Of a stretch of DNA of 64,000 bases, positions 53,347 through 62,070 are shown in pieces. Position 1 is the stretch's first letter. Every line of letters begins with the position of its first letter. This DNA comes from Granulicatella adiacens ATCC 49175 (GTDB lineage Bacteria; Bacillota; Bacilli; Lactobacillales; Aerococcaceae), in contig NZ_CP102283.1 in the NCBI RefSeq assembly GCF_025150565.1, positions 806,001 through 870,000 of the forward strand, in the 5' to 3' direction. The notes beneath the pieces were generated by a model. It saw nothing but the letters and a program-made list of their open reading frames with translations, had not been told where the DNA came from and made no database searches. Made by a program: the position numbers and the translations under genes.

Positions 53347-54717
53347 ATGTTTAATAGAGTACTAATCGCAAACCGTGGAGAGATTGCTTGCCGTATTATT
53401 CGAGCTTGTCGTGAGTTAGGAATTGAATCGGTAGCAGTCTATTCCCAAGCGGATAAAGATGCTCTTCATGTACAATTAGCGGACCACGCTGTCTGTATTG
53501 GCCCAGCTGCTTCAAAAGATTCTTACTTAAACGTAGAAAATATTTTAAGTGCGGCTGTGACTACTGGCGCACAAGCAATCCATCCAGGATTTGGATTTTT
53601 ATCTGAAAATGCGAAATTTGCTAAAATGTGTGCAGAATGTCAAATAACTTTCATCGGACCTTCTAGTGAAGTTATTTCTCAAATGGGAGATAAAGCAGAA
53701 GCACGTAAACAGATGATTGCAGCAAATGTACCAGTTATTCCAGGAAGCGATGATATAGTGCCAACTGTAGAAGAAGGGATTGAACTGGCTAAGCGAATTG
53801 GATTCCCTCTGTTAATCAAAGCTGTCGCAGGTGGCGGAGGAAAAGGAATCCGTCGTGTGGAGTCTGTGGAAGAATTTGAACATCAATTTGTCACAGCTCG
53901 ACAAGAAGCCTTACAAGCCTTTGGAAATGCAGATGTGTACATGGAAAGAATCATTTATCCTGCAAAACATATTGAAATACAAATCTTAGCGGATCAACAT
54001 GGAAATGTGGTCCATCTTGGCGAGCGTGATTGCTCACTTCAAAGAAAAAATCAAAAAATTATTGAAGAAGCTCCAAGTCCTTCTCTTTCTTCTCAACTTA
54101 GAAGAGATATGGGAGAGGCAGCTGTTCGAGCCGCCAAAGCAGTAGGGTATCAAAATGCAGGGACCATCGAGTTTCTTGTAGATGAGGATAAACACTTCTA
54201 TTTCATGGAAATGAATACCCGAATTCAAGTGGAACATCCTATTACAGAAATGATTACGAATGTGGATTTAGTCCAACAGCAAATCAAAATTGCTGCTGGA
54301 GAAGAGCTTCCGTTTACCCAAGAGGATATCTCTTTTTCAGGACATGCCATTGAATGTCGTCTAAATGCTGAAAATCCATTTGAAGGATTCCGACCTTCTC
54401 CAGGGAAGGTAACGTTCCTTCATCAACCTGTTGGTGGAATGGGCGTTCGTATTGAATCTGCTCTATATACTGGCTATCAGATTCCACCTTTCTATGATTC
54501 GATGTTAACGAAGTTGATTGCACATGGAAAGACACGTGAAGAAGCGATTCTAAGAATGAAACGCATGTTATTTGAATTAGTAGTAGAAGGTGTAGATACC
54601 AACCAGGAATTTGTGGAAGATTTATTAGATTCTTCAGCATTCAAACGCGGCGATTATACAACTGCTTATGTTGAATCGGAATTTTTGAAACATTGGAATC
54701 AGCCTAAAGAGAATTAG
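53347..54717 (+). CDS. accC: Acetyl-CoA carboxylase, biotin carboxylase subunit
   Basis: ATP-grasp enzyme that carboxylates biotin on AccB, 456 residues. It begins FNRVLIANRGEIACRIIRACRELGI, with the ATP-binding KAVAGGGGKGIRRV loop, EMNTRIQVEHPITE (catalytic Glu and Arg) and FEGFRPSPGKV. ATG 53347 lies 4 nt after the fabZ stop without a clear ribosome site, suggesting coupling to fabZ translation. An in-frame TTG at 53332 lies inside fabZ and is less likely. Confidence 0.95.
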   Translation: MFNRVLIANRGEIACRIIRACRELGIESVAVYSQADKDALHVQLADHAVCIGPAASKDSYLNVENILSAAVTTGAQAIHPGFGFLSENAKFAKMCAECQITFIGPSSEVISQMGDKAEARKQMIAANVPVIPGSDDIVPTVEEGIELAKRIGFPLLIKAVAGGGGKGIRRVESVEEFEHQFVTARQEALQAFGNADVYMERIIYPAKHIEIQILADQHGNVVHLGERDCSLQRKNQKIIEEAPSPSLSSQLRRDMGEAAVRAAKAVGYQNAGTIEFLVDEDKHFYFMEMNTRIQVEHPITEMITNVDLVQQQIKIAAGEELPFTQEDISFSGHAIECRLNAENPFEGFRPSPGKVTFLHQPVGGMGVRIESALYTGYQIPPFYDSMLTKLIAHGKTREEAILRMKRMLFELVVEGVDTNQEFVEDLLDSSAFKRGDYTTAYVESEFLKHWNQPKEN

Positions 54718-54742
54718 AATGATTTAGTAAAGGAGTGATTAG

Positions 54743-55603
54743 ATGGGTCTGTTTAAAAGACGATCGTATATCACCATCAATCGTATAAAAGTAGACTTGT
54801 CTGAGCAGTCTGAGTTACCTACTGTACCAGATGGAAAATGGATTAAATGTCCTGGTTGTGGTAAGACCGTCTACAAAGAAGATTTAGGGGCACTAAAAGT
54901 TTGTCCAAATTGTGATGCGCATTTTCGAATTAGTGCTTCAGAACGTTTAGCCATTACGGTCGACAAATTCGAAGAGCTTTTTGAAGATGAAAAACCAAAA
55001 GTGGATGTGGCATTTCCAGGGTACGAAGCGAAATTAGAAAAAGCAGCAAAAGTTGCTAAAGAAAATGAAGCTGTTACTGTCGGGATTGCTACCATTGGAG
55101 AAGAGACCTTCATTTGCTGTGTCATGAATTCATTTTTTATGATGGGTTCAATGGGACAAGTTGTTGGTGAAAAAATCACCAAGGCTTTTCAGGAAGGAAT
55201 CAAACGCCAATTGCCAGTAGTTATTTTTACTGCTTCTGGAGGAGCTAGAATGCAAGAAGGAATTTTTTCTCTGATGCAAATGGCTAAAATTTCTGGAGCG
55301 GTTGAAGAACATCATCAAGCTGGATTATTTTATTTAACCGTATTAACAGATCCAACTACAGGTGGGGTAACAGCTAGTTTTGCGATGCAAGGGGATATTA
55401 TTCTTGCTGAACCTAAAGCCATCGTAGGATTTGCAGGGAAGCGAGTTATTGAACAAACAATGAATCAACAACTTCCTGATGATTTCCAAACAGCGGAAAC
55501 CGTGCTAGAGCAAGGTTTTATTGATGCAGTGATTCATCGTAAAGAGATGAAAAAAACAATTCATAAACTTCTTGTACTTCATAGAAAGGAGTCAAATGCA
55601 TGA
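54743..55603 (+). CDS. accD: Acetyl-CoA carboxylase carboxyltransferase subunit beta
   Basis: Transfers the carboxyl group from biotin to acetyl-CoA together with AccA. A four-Cys zinc ribbon ([10 protein letters not shown] and VCPNCDAHF, about residues 37-60) precedes the crotonase-like domain. The latter has [23 protein letters not shown] and [18 protein letters not shown]. It has 286 residues. Its stop overlaps the accA start by ATGA. Confidence 0.95.
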   Translation: MGLFKRRSYITINRIKVDLSEQSELPTVPDGKWIKCPGCGKTVYKEDLGALKVCPNCDAHFRISASERLAITVDKFEELFEDEKPKVDVAFPGYEAKLEKAAKVAKENEAVTVGIATIGEETFICCVMNSFFMMGSMGQVVGEKITKAFQEGIKRQLPVVIFTASGGARMQEGIFSLMQMAKISGAVEEHHQAGLFYLTVLTDPTTGGVTASFAMQGDIILAEPKAIVGFAGKRVIEQTMNQQLPDDFQTAETVLEQGFIDAVIHRKEMKKTIHKLLVLHRKESNA

Positions 55604-56367
55604 AACCGATGAAAATTGTTTCGTTGGCGCGTGACGTGAATCGTCCAACGACAAAAGAATGGATTAAAGCTGTATTTGACGATTTCATTGAATTACATGG
55701 AGATCGTTATTATGCAGATGATAAAGCTTTAGTAGGTGGGATTGCTACCTTAAATGGAACTCCTGTTACCGTTATTGGGATGGAAAAAGGGCATACTCTT
55801 CAAGAAAATCTCAAAACGAATTTTGGCCAAGTGCATCCAGAAGGATACCGAAAAAGTGCACGATTGATGAAGCAAGCGGAGAAGTTTAATCGTCCAATTG
55901 TTACCTTTATTAATACAGCGGGTGCTTTTTGTGGGGCTACTGCAGAAGAACGTGGAATCGGAGAAGCTATCGCGGATAATCTTCGTATTATGAGTCATCT
56001 CAAAGTTCCCATTATTGCCATTCTCTGTGGTGAAGGCGGTAGTGGTGGAGCCTTAGGGTTGGCAGTCGCTAATGAAGTTTGGATGATGGAGTACGCGATG
56101 TATTCTATTCTTTCTCCTGAAGGATTTGCATCTATTTTGTGGAAAGATGGATCGAAAGCTGCCCAAGCTGCTGAACTCATGAAATTTACTTGTCATGATT
56201 TATTAGATCAAAAAATTGTTGACCGAGTGATTTTTGAGAAGAAAAAATCTAATGAACAAATTGCATCAGAATTACGTGAGCAATTAAAAGTACAATTAGA
56301 TTTTTGGATGAAGAAATCGAAAGAGGAGATTGTATCTCGTCGATTAGAACGATTTAATCAGTATTAA
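55600..56367 (+). CDS. accA: Acetyl-CoA carboxylase carboxyltransferase subunit alpha
   Basis: Partner of AccD. Crotonase-like motifs are [31 protein letters not shown] and [33 protein letters not shown]. At 255 residues it is the short Gram-positive form that lacks the long N-terminal coiled coil of the E. coli protein. The 4-nt overlap with accD suggests equimolar synthesis. It ends the FASII operon and is followed by a terminator. Confidence 0.95.
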   Translation: MKPMKIVSLARDVNRPTTKEWIKAVFDDFIELHGDRYYADDKALVGGIATLNGTPVTVIGMEKGHTLQENLKTNFGQVHPEGYRKSARLMKQAEKFNRPIVTFINTAGAFCGATAEERGIGEAIADNLRIMSHLKVPIIAILCGEGGSGGALGLAVANEVWMMEYAMYSILSPEGFASILWKDGSKAAQAAELMKFTCHDLLDQKIVDRVIFEKKKSNEQIASELREQLKVQLDFWMKKSKEEIVSRRLERFNQY

Positions 56368-56383
56368 AAATGAGTAAAATCAA

Positions 56384-56415
56384 GGAGCCTGACTTTGTTG
56401 TTAGGCTCTTTTTTG
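56384..56415 (+). terminator. Terminator of the fab-acc operon
   Basis: GAGCCTGAC pairs with GTTAGGCTC (one wobble) around a 6-nt loop, followed by a T6 run. It overlaps the promoter of the next gene. Confidence 0.88.
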
Positions 56416-56422
56416 TTATACT
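56395..56422 (+). promoter_or_regulatory. Candidate promoter of the Xaa-Pro peptidase gene
   Basis: An extended -10, TG-T-TATACT (hexamer 56417-56422), with a weak TTGTTG at 56395-56400 (16-nt spacer), starting inside the terminator. Confidence 0.55.
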
Positions 56423-56453
56423 AAAGTTACCATTTTCATTGGAGGGATTGTTT

Positions 56454-57515
56454 ATGACACGTTTAGAAAAAGTAAGAAATTCCATGAAAGAACAAGAAAT
56501 TGATGGATTCATTGTTTATAGTCCATACAATTTACGTTATTTAGCCAACTTTACTGGAACAACTGGGTTTGCATTAATCACATTAACAGACGCTTATTTT
56601 GTTACCGATGCTCGTTATACACAACAAGCTCAACAACAAGCACAAGGATTTCATGTGATTGAACACAAAACAGGTTGGGTTCCAGCATTTGAAAAAATCA
56701 TTCGCGAAAACGACTTAAAATTTGTTGGGTTTGAAGCAGACCATGTTTCAGTTTCTCAATTAGAAATCTTTGAAGATGCATTTGATACAGCATTAATTCC
56801 AACACAAAACATTGTCGAAAAAATTCGTGAAGTGAAAGACGCAGGAGAAATTCAAACAATTCGTGAAGCATGTCGTATTTCAGATGCTGCATTTTTACAC
56901 ATTTTAGATTTCATCAAACCAGGAGTGACTGAAATCCAAGTGGCAAATGAATTAGATTTCTATATGCGTGGACTAGGTGCGACAGGAGTTTCATTTGATA
57001 CGATTATTGCAAGCGGAGTTCGTTCTTCAATGCCTCACGGAGTTGCGAGTGCAAAAGTTATTGAAAAAGGTGACCTTGTAACACTAGACTTTGGTTGCTA
57101 TTACAATGGGTATGTGTCAGATATGACTAGAACCATTGCAGTAGGCGAACCTATCGACCAATTAAAAGAAATTCACGATGTTGTCTTACAAGCTCAATTA
57201 AAAGTAAGTGAAGCAGCGGGTCCTGGTAAAACAGGTGTAGAATTAGACAAGATTGCTCGTGACTACATTTCTAGCCGTGGCTATGGAGAATACTTCACTC
57301 ATTCAACAGGACATGGTATCGGTCTTGAAATCCACGAAGCACCAAATGTTTCTCGTATTGCAACACAAGCATTTGTACCAGGAAATGTGATTACAAATGA
57401 ACCAGGAATTTATCTTCCAGGTGTGGGTGGAGTACGTATTGAAGATGACATTATTATCAATGAAACTGGCGGCGAAGTCATTCAACAAGTTCCTCGTGAA
57501 TTAATCATCCTTTAA
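56454..57515 (+). CDS. pepP: Xaa-Pro aminopeptidase/dipeptidase (M24 family)
   Basis: Dinuclear-metal peptidase that cleaves next to Pro. Metal ligands are visible in LDFGCYYNGYVSDMTRT (two Asp), HSTGHGIGLEIHE (His), TNEPGIYLPG (Glu) and VGGVRIEDDI (Glu). It has 353 residues from ATG 56454, with GGAGGG upstream; the frame open to 56370 runs through the terminator and is not coding. Similar genes in Firmicutes are called pepP, pepQ or yqhT, and dipeptidase versus aminopeptidase activity cannot be told. The often adjacent efp is absent. Confidence 0.92.
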   Translation: MTRLEKVRNSMKEQEIDGFIVYSPYNLRYLANFTGTTGFALITLTDAYFVTDARYTQQAQQQAQGFHVIEHKTGWVPAFEKIIRENDLKFVGFEADHVSVSQLEIFEDAFDTALIPTQNIVEKIREVKDAGEIQTIREACRISDAAFLHILDFIKPGVTEIQVANELDFYMRGLGATGVSFDTIIASGVRSSMPHGVASAKVIEKGDLVTLDFGCYYNGYVSDMTRTIAVGEPIDQLKEIHDVVLQAQLKVSEAAGPGKTGVELDKIARDYISSRGYGEYFTHSTGHGIGLEIHEAPNVSRIATQAFVPGNVITNEPGIYLPGVGGVRIEDDIIINETGGEVIQQVPRELIIL

Positions 57516-57527
57516 AATGGACTGTAG

Positions 57528-57556
57528 TTGTTAGAATACCTGTTTCATGGTAAACT
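57528..57556 (+). promoter_or_regulatory. Promoter of the Asp23/YqhY-nusB unit
   Basis: TTGTTA (57528-57533), an exact 17-nt spacer and an extended -10, TG-G-TAAACT (hexamer 57551-57556). Confidence 0.65.
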
Positions 57557-57615
57557 AAATGAGACTGAGAAAATCTTTTAAAGAGTAATTTTCTAGTAAA
57601 AAAGGAGGTTACAAA

Positions 57616-58005
57616 ATGGAACAAATGAAGAAATATTCTAAAGATAAAGAACTAGGCGCTATTGAAATTGCACCTGAAGTAATTGAAAGTATTGCAGGGA
57701 TTGTAGCTGCACAAGTAAAAGGATTTTATCCTGTTCCTGGTTTATTAAATACCATCTTTGGTGGGAAAGAACTATCTAAAGGGGCTTACTTAACAGAGGA
57801 AAATGGATCCTTTGTAATCGATATTTACGGAAACGTAGACTATGGGGTTTCAATTCCTAAAATAGCATTATTATTACAAAACAAAATTAAAGAACAATTG
57901 CTATTCAGTTGTGAACTCGTTATTTCACAAGTAAATGTTCACGTTCATGAGATTTTACCTGTGAAACAAGAAGAAACTGAATTATTTGAATTGGGGGATG
58001 AATAG
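57616..58005 (+). CDS. Asp23/Gls24 family protein (YqhY-like)
   Basis: A 129-residue soluble protein of the Asp23 (DUF322) family: LGAIEIAPEVIESIAGIVAAQVKGFYPVPG at the N-terminus and DIYGNVDYGVSIPKIALLLQNKIKEQL in the middle. YqhY homologues lie next to the acc genes and nusB in Firmicutes, and have been linked to control of acetyl-CoA carboxylase activity in Bacillus. The position close after the acc operon supports that assignment. It has a strong AAAGGAGG site, and its stop overlaps the nusB start by 1 nt. Confidence 0.9.
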   Translation: MEQMKKYSKDKELGAIEIAPEVIESIAGIVAAQVKGFYPVPGLLNTIFGGKELSKGAYLTEENGSFVIDIYGNVDYGVSIPKIALLLQNKIKEQLLFSCELVISQVNVHVHEILPVKQEETELFELGDE

Positions 58006-58466
58006 TGAGTCGTAAACCATTAAAAAGACGAGCACTACGTGTGTTGGCAATTCAAGCATTATATCAATTAGATATGACTCCTGAAATGCACATTGTGGAT
58101 GCGCTCAGTCTTGCGTTGGAATGCTCAGAAGATTCACCTTATTCTAGCGATGCAATTACGGAAGAAGATTTAATAAATGAAGTGCCAGAAATTGCATACA
58201 GCATTGCATTAGTAAGAGGAGTACAAAATAATCTTGAAAAGATTGATGGATTAATTGAAAAACACTCTAAGAGATGGAAGTTAAATCGTATTGTACGTTT
58301 AGACTTGATCATCATGCGAGTAGCAATCTTTGAGATGACTTCTCCAGAATTAGAAGTTCCACAAACTGTAGCGTTAAACGAAGCAATTGAAATTGCCAAA
58401 ACTTACAGTGATGAAAAATCAGCGAAATTTATTAATGGTATCTTATCAAACTTTGTAAATGGGTAA
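58005..58466 (+). CDS. nusB: Transcription antitermination factor NusB
   Basis: RNA-binding helical protein of the rRNA antitermination complex, 153 residues. RRALRVLAIQALYQLDM is the N-terminal Arg-rich helix. KRWKLNRIVRLDLIIMRVAIFEM and VPQTVALNEAIEIAKTYSDEKSAKFINGIL are the conserved C-terminal half. It starts at GTG 58005, overlapping the upstream stop by 1 nt, with GGGGGATGAA as ribosome site. A terminator follows. Confidence 0.94.
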   Translation: MSRKPLKRRALRVLAIQALYQLDMTPEMHIVDALSLALECSEDSPYSSDAITEEDLINEVPEIAYSIALVRGVQNNLEKIDGLIEKHSKRWKLNRIVRLDLIIMRVAIFEMTSPELEVPQTVALNEAIEIAKTYSDEKSAKFINGILSNFVNG

Positions 58467-58478
58467 GATTCTAAGAGG

Positions 58479-58512
58479 AGAGTCTGAAGCAAACGTTTCA
58501 GACTCTTTTTTA
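58479..58512 (+). terminator. Terminator after nusB
   Basis: AGAGTCTGAA pairs with TTCAGACTCT around an 8-nt loop, followed by a T6 run. Confidence 0.9.
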
Positions 58513-58525
58513 AAACAGGATGTGA

Positions 58526-58626
58526 GTCTTCGCGGGTAGAAATCGACCACTGGACCAAACCAACGCAAGCATCGTTAAAAACGATGTGCGTATGGTTTGG
58601 GAAGTGGACGCGATTTCTGCGAAGAC
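58526..58626. repeat. Long imperfect hairpin (about 39 bp) upstream of folD
   Basis: Segments pair in nested order: GTCTTCGC with GCGAAGAC, AGAAATCG with CGATTTCT, CCACT with AGTGG, CCAAACCA with TGGTTTGG, CGCA with TGCG, and CATCGT with ACGATG. The loop is TAAAA and only small bulges interrupt the stem. It is flanked by a near direct repeat, CAGGATGTGAG (58516-58526) and CAGGATGCGAG (58637-58647). It has no T run and is unlikely to be a terminator. It could be a dispersed foldback repeat or a small structured RNA. Confidence 0.65.
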
Positions 58627-58683
58627 GAACTCAACTTCAGGATGCGAGCAATCTAACACGCAGCCACCTTCTTCGCGCTCAAT

Positions 58684-58703
58684 AATTAACATATATGTTA
58701 ATT
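58684..58703. promoter_or_regulatory. 20-bp perfect palindrome upstream of folD
   Basis: AATTAACATATATGTTAATT is fully self-complementary, and a further half site TTGTTAATT starts at 58711. This looks like an operator for an unidentified dimeric regulator. The 267-bp gap from the nusB terminator to folD otherwise holds the long hairpin and AT-rich DNA without a clear promoter. Confidence 0.5.
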
Positions 58704-58779
58704 CACACATTTGTTAATTTCACCATACATATTTTATTTTTATCAAAACTAGAGATTATTTTTTAAAAAGGAGACTTCT

Positions 58780-59628
58780 ATGACGCAAATTCTAGATGGG
58801 AAAGCATTAGCTGGAAAAATAAGAGAAGAACTAAAACAGGAAGTACAACAACTTTCTAAGAGTGGAGTTACACCTTCACTAACGGTTATTCTCGTTGGAG
58901 AAGACCCAGCTAGCCAAGTATACGTGCGTAATAAAGAACGCGCTGCTACTGAAGTAGGCATTCATTCAAACGTGATTCGCCTCAGTGAAGAAACGACACA
59001 AGAAGAGTTATTAGAATACGTGAATATACTCAACCATGATGTTAGCGTTCATGGGATTTTGGTGCAATTACCCTTGCCAAAGCATATCGATACAGATGCA
59101 GTCTTAGAAGCAATCGTTCCTGAAAAAGACGTCGACGGTTTTCACCCAGTAAACTTAGGAAAGTTACTTCAAAAAGATGAATCGATTGTCCCATGTACTC
59201 CACAAGGAATTATGGAATTCTTCAAAGAATACAATATTGACCTTATTGGAAAAGAGATGGTGATTATCGGCCAAAGTACAATTGTAGGACGGCCAATGGC
59301 ACTTTTAGGGTTGAATCATGGAGCGACAGTTACGGTTTGTCATAGCCGTACAAAAAATCTAGAGCAAGTGGCAAAACGCGCTGACATTCTCATTAGTGCA
59401 GTAGGGAAAGCAGGACTTATTACAAAAGACTTCGTAAAAGAAGGAGCCGTTGTGATTGATGTTGGGATTAACTGTAATGAAGCTGGAAAACTCTGTGGAG
59501 ATGTTGATTTTGAAGAAGTGGCACCACTCACAAGTGCTATTACACCAGTTCCTGGCGGAGTAGGTCCAATGACGATTGCGATGTTACTAGCGCAAACCGT
59601 AAAAAATGCAAAAAGTAAGAAGGAGTAG
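58780..59628 (+). CDS. folD: Methylenetetrahydrofolate dehydrogenase/cyclohydrolase
   Basis: Bifunctional enzyme interconverting methylene-THF and formyl-THF, 282 residues. Catalytic segments are VGEDPASQVYVRNKERAATEVGI (with the Tyr and Lys region), ILVQLPLPKHID and VDGFHPVNLG. The NADP-binding part is IIGQSTIVGRPMALLGLNHGATVTVCHSRT, and TPVPGGVGPMTIAMLL ends it. It complements fhs at the window start. AAAAGGAG precedes ATG 58780. xseA begins 3 nt after the stop. Confidence 0.96.
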   Translation: MTQILDGKALAGKIREELKQEVQQLSKSGVTPSLTVILVGEDPASQVYVRNKERAATEVGIHSNVIRLSEETTQEELLEYVNILNHDVSVHGILVQLPLPKHIDTDAVLEAIVPEKDVDGFHPVNLGKLLQKDESIVPCTPQGIMEFFKEYNIDLIGKEMVIIGQSTIVGRPMALLGLNHGATVTVCHSRTKNLEQVAKRADILISAVGKAGLITKDFVKEGAVVIDVGINCNEAGKLCGDVDFEEVAPLTSAITPVPGGVGPMTIAMLLAQTVKNAKSKKE

Positions 59629-59631
59629 GAC

Positions 59632-60966
59632 ATGGAACAAGAATACTTAACCGTCAGTGCGCTGACGAAGTATATTAAAACTAAATTTGACCGTGATCCG
59701 CACTTAGACCGCGTTTATTTGACGGGAGAAATTTCGAACTTTAATAAAAATAGTGTGCATAAGTATTTCAACTTGAAGGATGAAAATGCGATTATCGCAG
59801 CAACGATGTTCCAAGGCGCCTATAAGAAAATTCAATTCCAACCCGAAGAAGGAATGAAGGTTCTTGTGATTGGTCGTGTTACGGTCTATGAGAAATCTGG
59901 GAAATATCAAATGATTATTGAGCACATGGAACCAGATGGAGTAGGAGCTCTTTATCAAGCCTATGAACAGTTGAAGAAAAAATTAACTGAAGAAGGAGTA
60001 TTCTCTGGACCGAAGAAACCGATTCCTGTATTTCCAAAGAAAATTGCGATTTTAACGAGTGATACAGGTGCCGTTATTCGAGATATTCAAACAACAGTTG
60101 CTCGCCGTTTCCCGATTGCGCAACTCGTGTTATATCCAACAGTGGTCCAAGGAGTGCACGCGGTTCCAAGCATTCTTAAAAATTTAGACTTAGTAGAACA
60201 GTCGGATGCTGATGTTGTTATTATTGGTCGTGGTGGAGGTTCCATAGAAGATTTATGGGCCTTTAACGAAGAACCTGTTGTAAGACGTGTTGCTTCATTC
60301 TCACTACCGATTATCTCGAGTGTTGGGCATGAAACTGATACGACCTTAACGGACTTTGCAGCTGACCAACGTGCAGCAACACCGACTGCTGCAGCTGAGC
60401 TCGCGACACCGGTACTCAATGACATCCATTTAACACTTGGAAACTTAACGGGTCGCTTGCAAACAACGATGCTTAACCAATTGAACACTCGTAAAGAGTT
60501 ATTAAGTAAACTAGAAAAGTCTGGTATTTTTGTAAAACCAGAACGCATGTATGAAGTGTATGCACAGCAAGTGGATCAATTGCGATTGAAGTTGATGCAA
60601 GGGATGCAACAAAGACTTCATCTGGCAAAACAACAATCGATGCAATTTACGCACCGTCTGCAATTATTATCGCCAGAACAATTGTTAATTCAACAAAAGC
60701 AAAAACTTGAATGGTTACAAAAGCAATTACTTGATAGTAATCAAAACTACTTGCAGGATAAGCAAATTAGGTTCCACCAACTAGTAGAGAAATTGGATTT
60801 ACTCAGTCCATTAAAAATTATGACGCGAGGATACGGTATTGTGTTTAAAAAAGGAACAATCGTAAATTCGGTAGAACAAATTGAAAATAATGAAGAAATA
60901 GAGATTCGGTTAAGTGATGGTCTTGTAAATGCGACCGTTAATGAAAAGAACAAGGAGAGTTTATAA
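59632..60966 (+). CDS. xseA: Exodeoxyribonuclease VII large subunit
   Basis: Single-strand DNA exonuclease subunit, 444 residues. The N-terminal OB fold (YLTVSALTKYIKTKFDRDPHLDRVYLTGEISNF) is followed by the catalytic domain (IAILTSDTGAVIRDI, VIIGRGGGSIEDLWAFNEE, ISSVGHETDTTLTDFAADQRAATPTAAAELA). A long coiled coil and a C-terminal MTRGYGIVFKKG segment end it. Its stop overlaps the xseB start by 1 nt (TAATG). Confidence 0.96.
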   Translation: MEQEYLTVSALTKYIKTKFDRDPHLDRVYLTGEISNFNKNSVHKYFNLKDENAIIAATMFQGAYKKIQFQPEEGMKVLVIGRVTVYEKSGKYQMIIEHMEPDGVGALYQAYEQLKKKLTEEGVFSGPKKPIPVFPKKIAILTSDTGAVIRDIQTTVARRFPIAQLVLYPTVVQGVHAVPSILKNLDLVEQSDADVVIIGRGGGSIEDLWAFNEEPVVRRVASFSLPIISSVGHETDTTLTDFAADQRAATPTAAAELATPVLNDIHLTLGNLTGRLQTTMLNQLNTRKELLSKLEKSGIFVKPERMYEVYAQQVDQLRLKLMQGMQQRLHLAKQQSMQFTHRLQLLSPEQLLIQQKQKLEWLQKQLLDSNQNYLQDKQIRFHQLVEKLDLLSPLKIMTRGYGIVFKKGTIVNSVEQIENNEEIEIRLSDGLVNATVNEKNKESL

Positions 60967-61178
60967 TGGCGAAGAAAACATTAAAATTTGAAGAAGCAAT
61001 GTCTGCATTAGAACAAATCGTTAGACAATTGGAAAGTGGAAATGTTCCACTTGATGAAGCATTAGATAAATTTAAAGAAGGAATGGAACTTAGCCAATTT
61101 TGTAATGAAACATTAACAAAAGCAGAAGAAACTGTTCGCGCAATGATTACAGTGAATGCAGAAGGAAAAGAGGCATAG
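60966..61178 (+). CDS. xseB: Exodeoxyribonuclease VII small subunit
   Basis: A 70-residue helical partner of XseA. FEEAMSALEQIVRQLESGNVPLDEALDKFKEGMELSQFC is the whole family signature. It overlaps xseA by 1 nt and is followed by ispA after 4 nt, so all three are translated from one message. Confidence 0.95.
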   Translation: MAKKTLKFEEAMSALEQIVRQLESGNVPLDEALDKFKEGMELSQFCNETLTKAEETVRAMITVNAEGKEA

Positions 61179-61182
61179 TCCT

Positions 61183-62061
61183 ATGGTGAAGGCTGTCATT
61201 CAACAACTTCAACAAGACGTAGCCAATCACTTAACAAAGCTTATTGAAGAAAGACCAACAGAAGCTCGCTTGAAAGAAGCTATGCTTTATGCGGTACAGT
61301 CCGGTGGGAAACGCATTAGACCGCTCTTAACGCTTGCAGTTGGTTCTGCTGGAACATCGACAAATAAAGCCGCGTTAGACTTAGCATGTGCCTTAGAGAT
61401 GATTCATACGTATTCCCTTATTCATGATGACTTACCGGGAATGGACGATGATGACATGCGTCGCGGTCGTCCAACTGTGCATAAAGCGTTTGACGAAGCC
61501 ACTGCGATTTTAGCTGGGGATGCATTACTGACATTAGCATTCGAAGTGGCTGCAAATGCCAACTTGGAAGCACGTCAATTAGTGGAAGCCGTGAAGATTT
61601 TATCGAGTGCTTCTGGTATGAGTGGCATGATTTCTGGCCAAATGAAAGATATTGCTAGTGAAGAAGTGACGATTACTCTCGAACGAATGAAAGAAATCCA
61701 TCGTGAGAAAACCGGCGAGTTACTACTAGCTGCTGTTCGTCTTGGGAATCTTTTTGTCGATGATGCGAAGATGAAAGAAGCTTTTGTTTCTTATGCAACT
61801 CACTTTGGTCTAGCATTCCAAATTCAAAACGACTTACAAGATGTATGTTGGACAAGTGAACAAACGGGTAAAGAAACAGGGAAGGATTCAGAACTAAGTA
61901 AAAATACGTATCCGAGTCTTTTGGGTGTAGAAGGTGCAAAAGAAGCCCTATCAACTGAAATTGCCTTTTGTAAGAATGCTTTGGATGGAGTAGATTTTAC
62001 GTTAGAGAACGAACAAACCAAGGCTCTTCTCATTGAGTTTTTAACGTATTTAGAAATATAG
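61183..62061 (+). CDS. ispA: Polyprenyl (geranyl/farnesyl) diphosphate synthase
   Basis: Makes geranyl or farnesyl diphosphate for undecaprenyl and quinone precursors, 292 residues. The first Asp-rich motif is intact (LIHDDLPGMDDDDMRRGRP). The second reads FQIQNDLQDV, with Asn in place of the first Asp of DDxxD. GGKRIRPLLTLA supplies the diphosphate-binding Lys and Arg. I start at ATG 61183 (MVKAVIQQLQQ); the frame open to 61156 overlaps xseB and has no ribosome site. tlyA follows after 9 nt. Confidence 0.93.
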   Translation: MVKAVIQQLQQDVANHLTKLIEERPTEARLKEAMLYAVQSGGKRIRPLLTLAVGSAGTSTNKAALDLACALEMIHTYSLIHDDLPGMDDDDMRRGRPTVHKAFDEATAILAGDALLTLAFEVAANANLEARQLVEAVKILSSASGMSGMISGQMKDIASEEVTITLERMKEIHREKTGELLLAAVRLGNLFVDDAKMKEAFVSYATHFGLAFQIQNDLQDVCWTSEQTGKETGKDSELSKNTYPSLLGVEGAKEALSTEIAFCKNALDGVDFTLENEQTKALLIEFLTYLEI

Positions 62062-62070
62062 GAGTAACAA

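Noticed and set aside
58510-58710. 66-codon minus-strand open frame over the long hairpin
   Set aside because: It is produced by the foldback sequence and there is no ribosome site. A translated repeat remains conceivable but is not supported.
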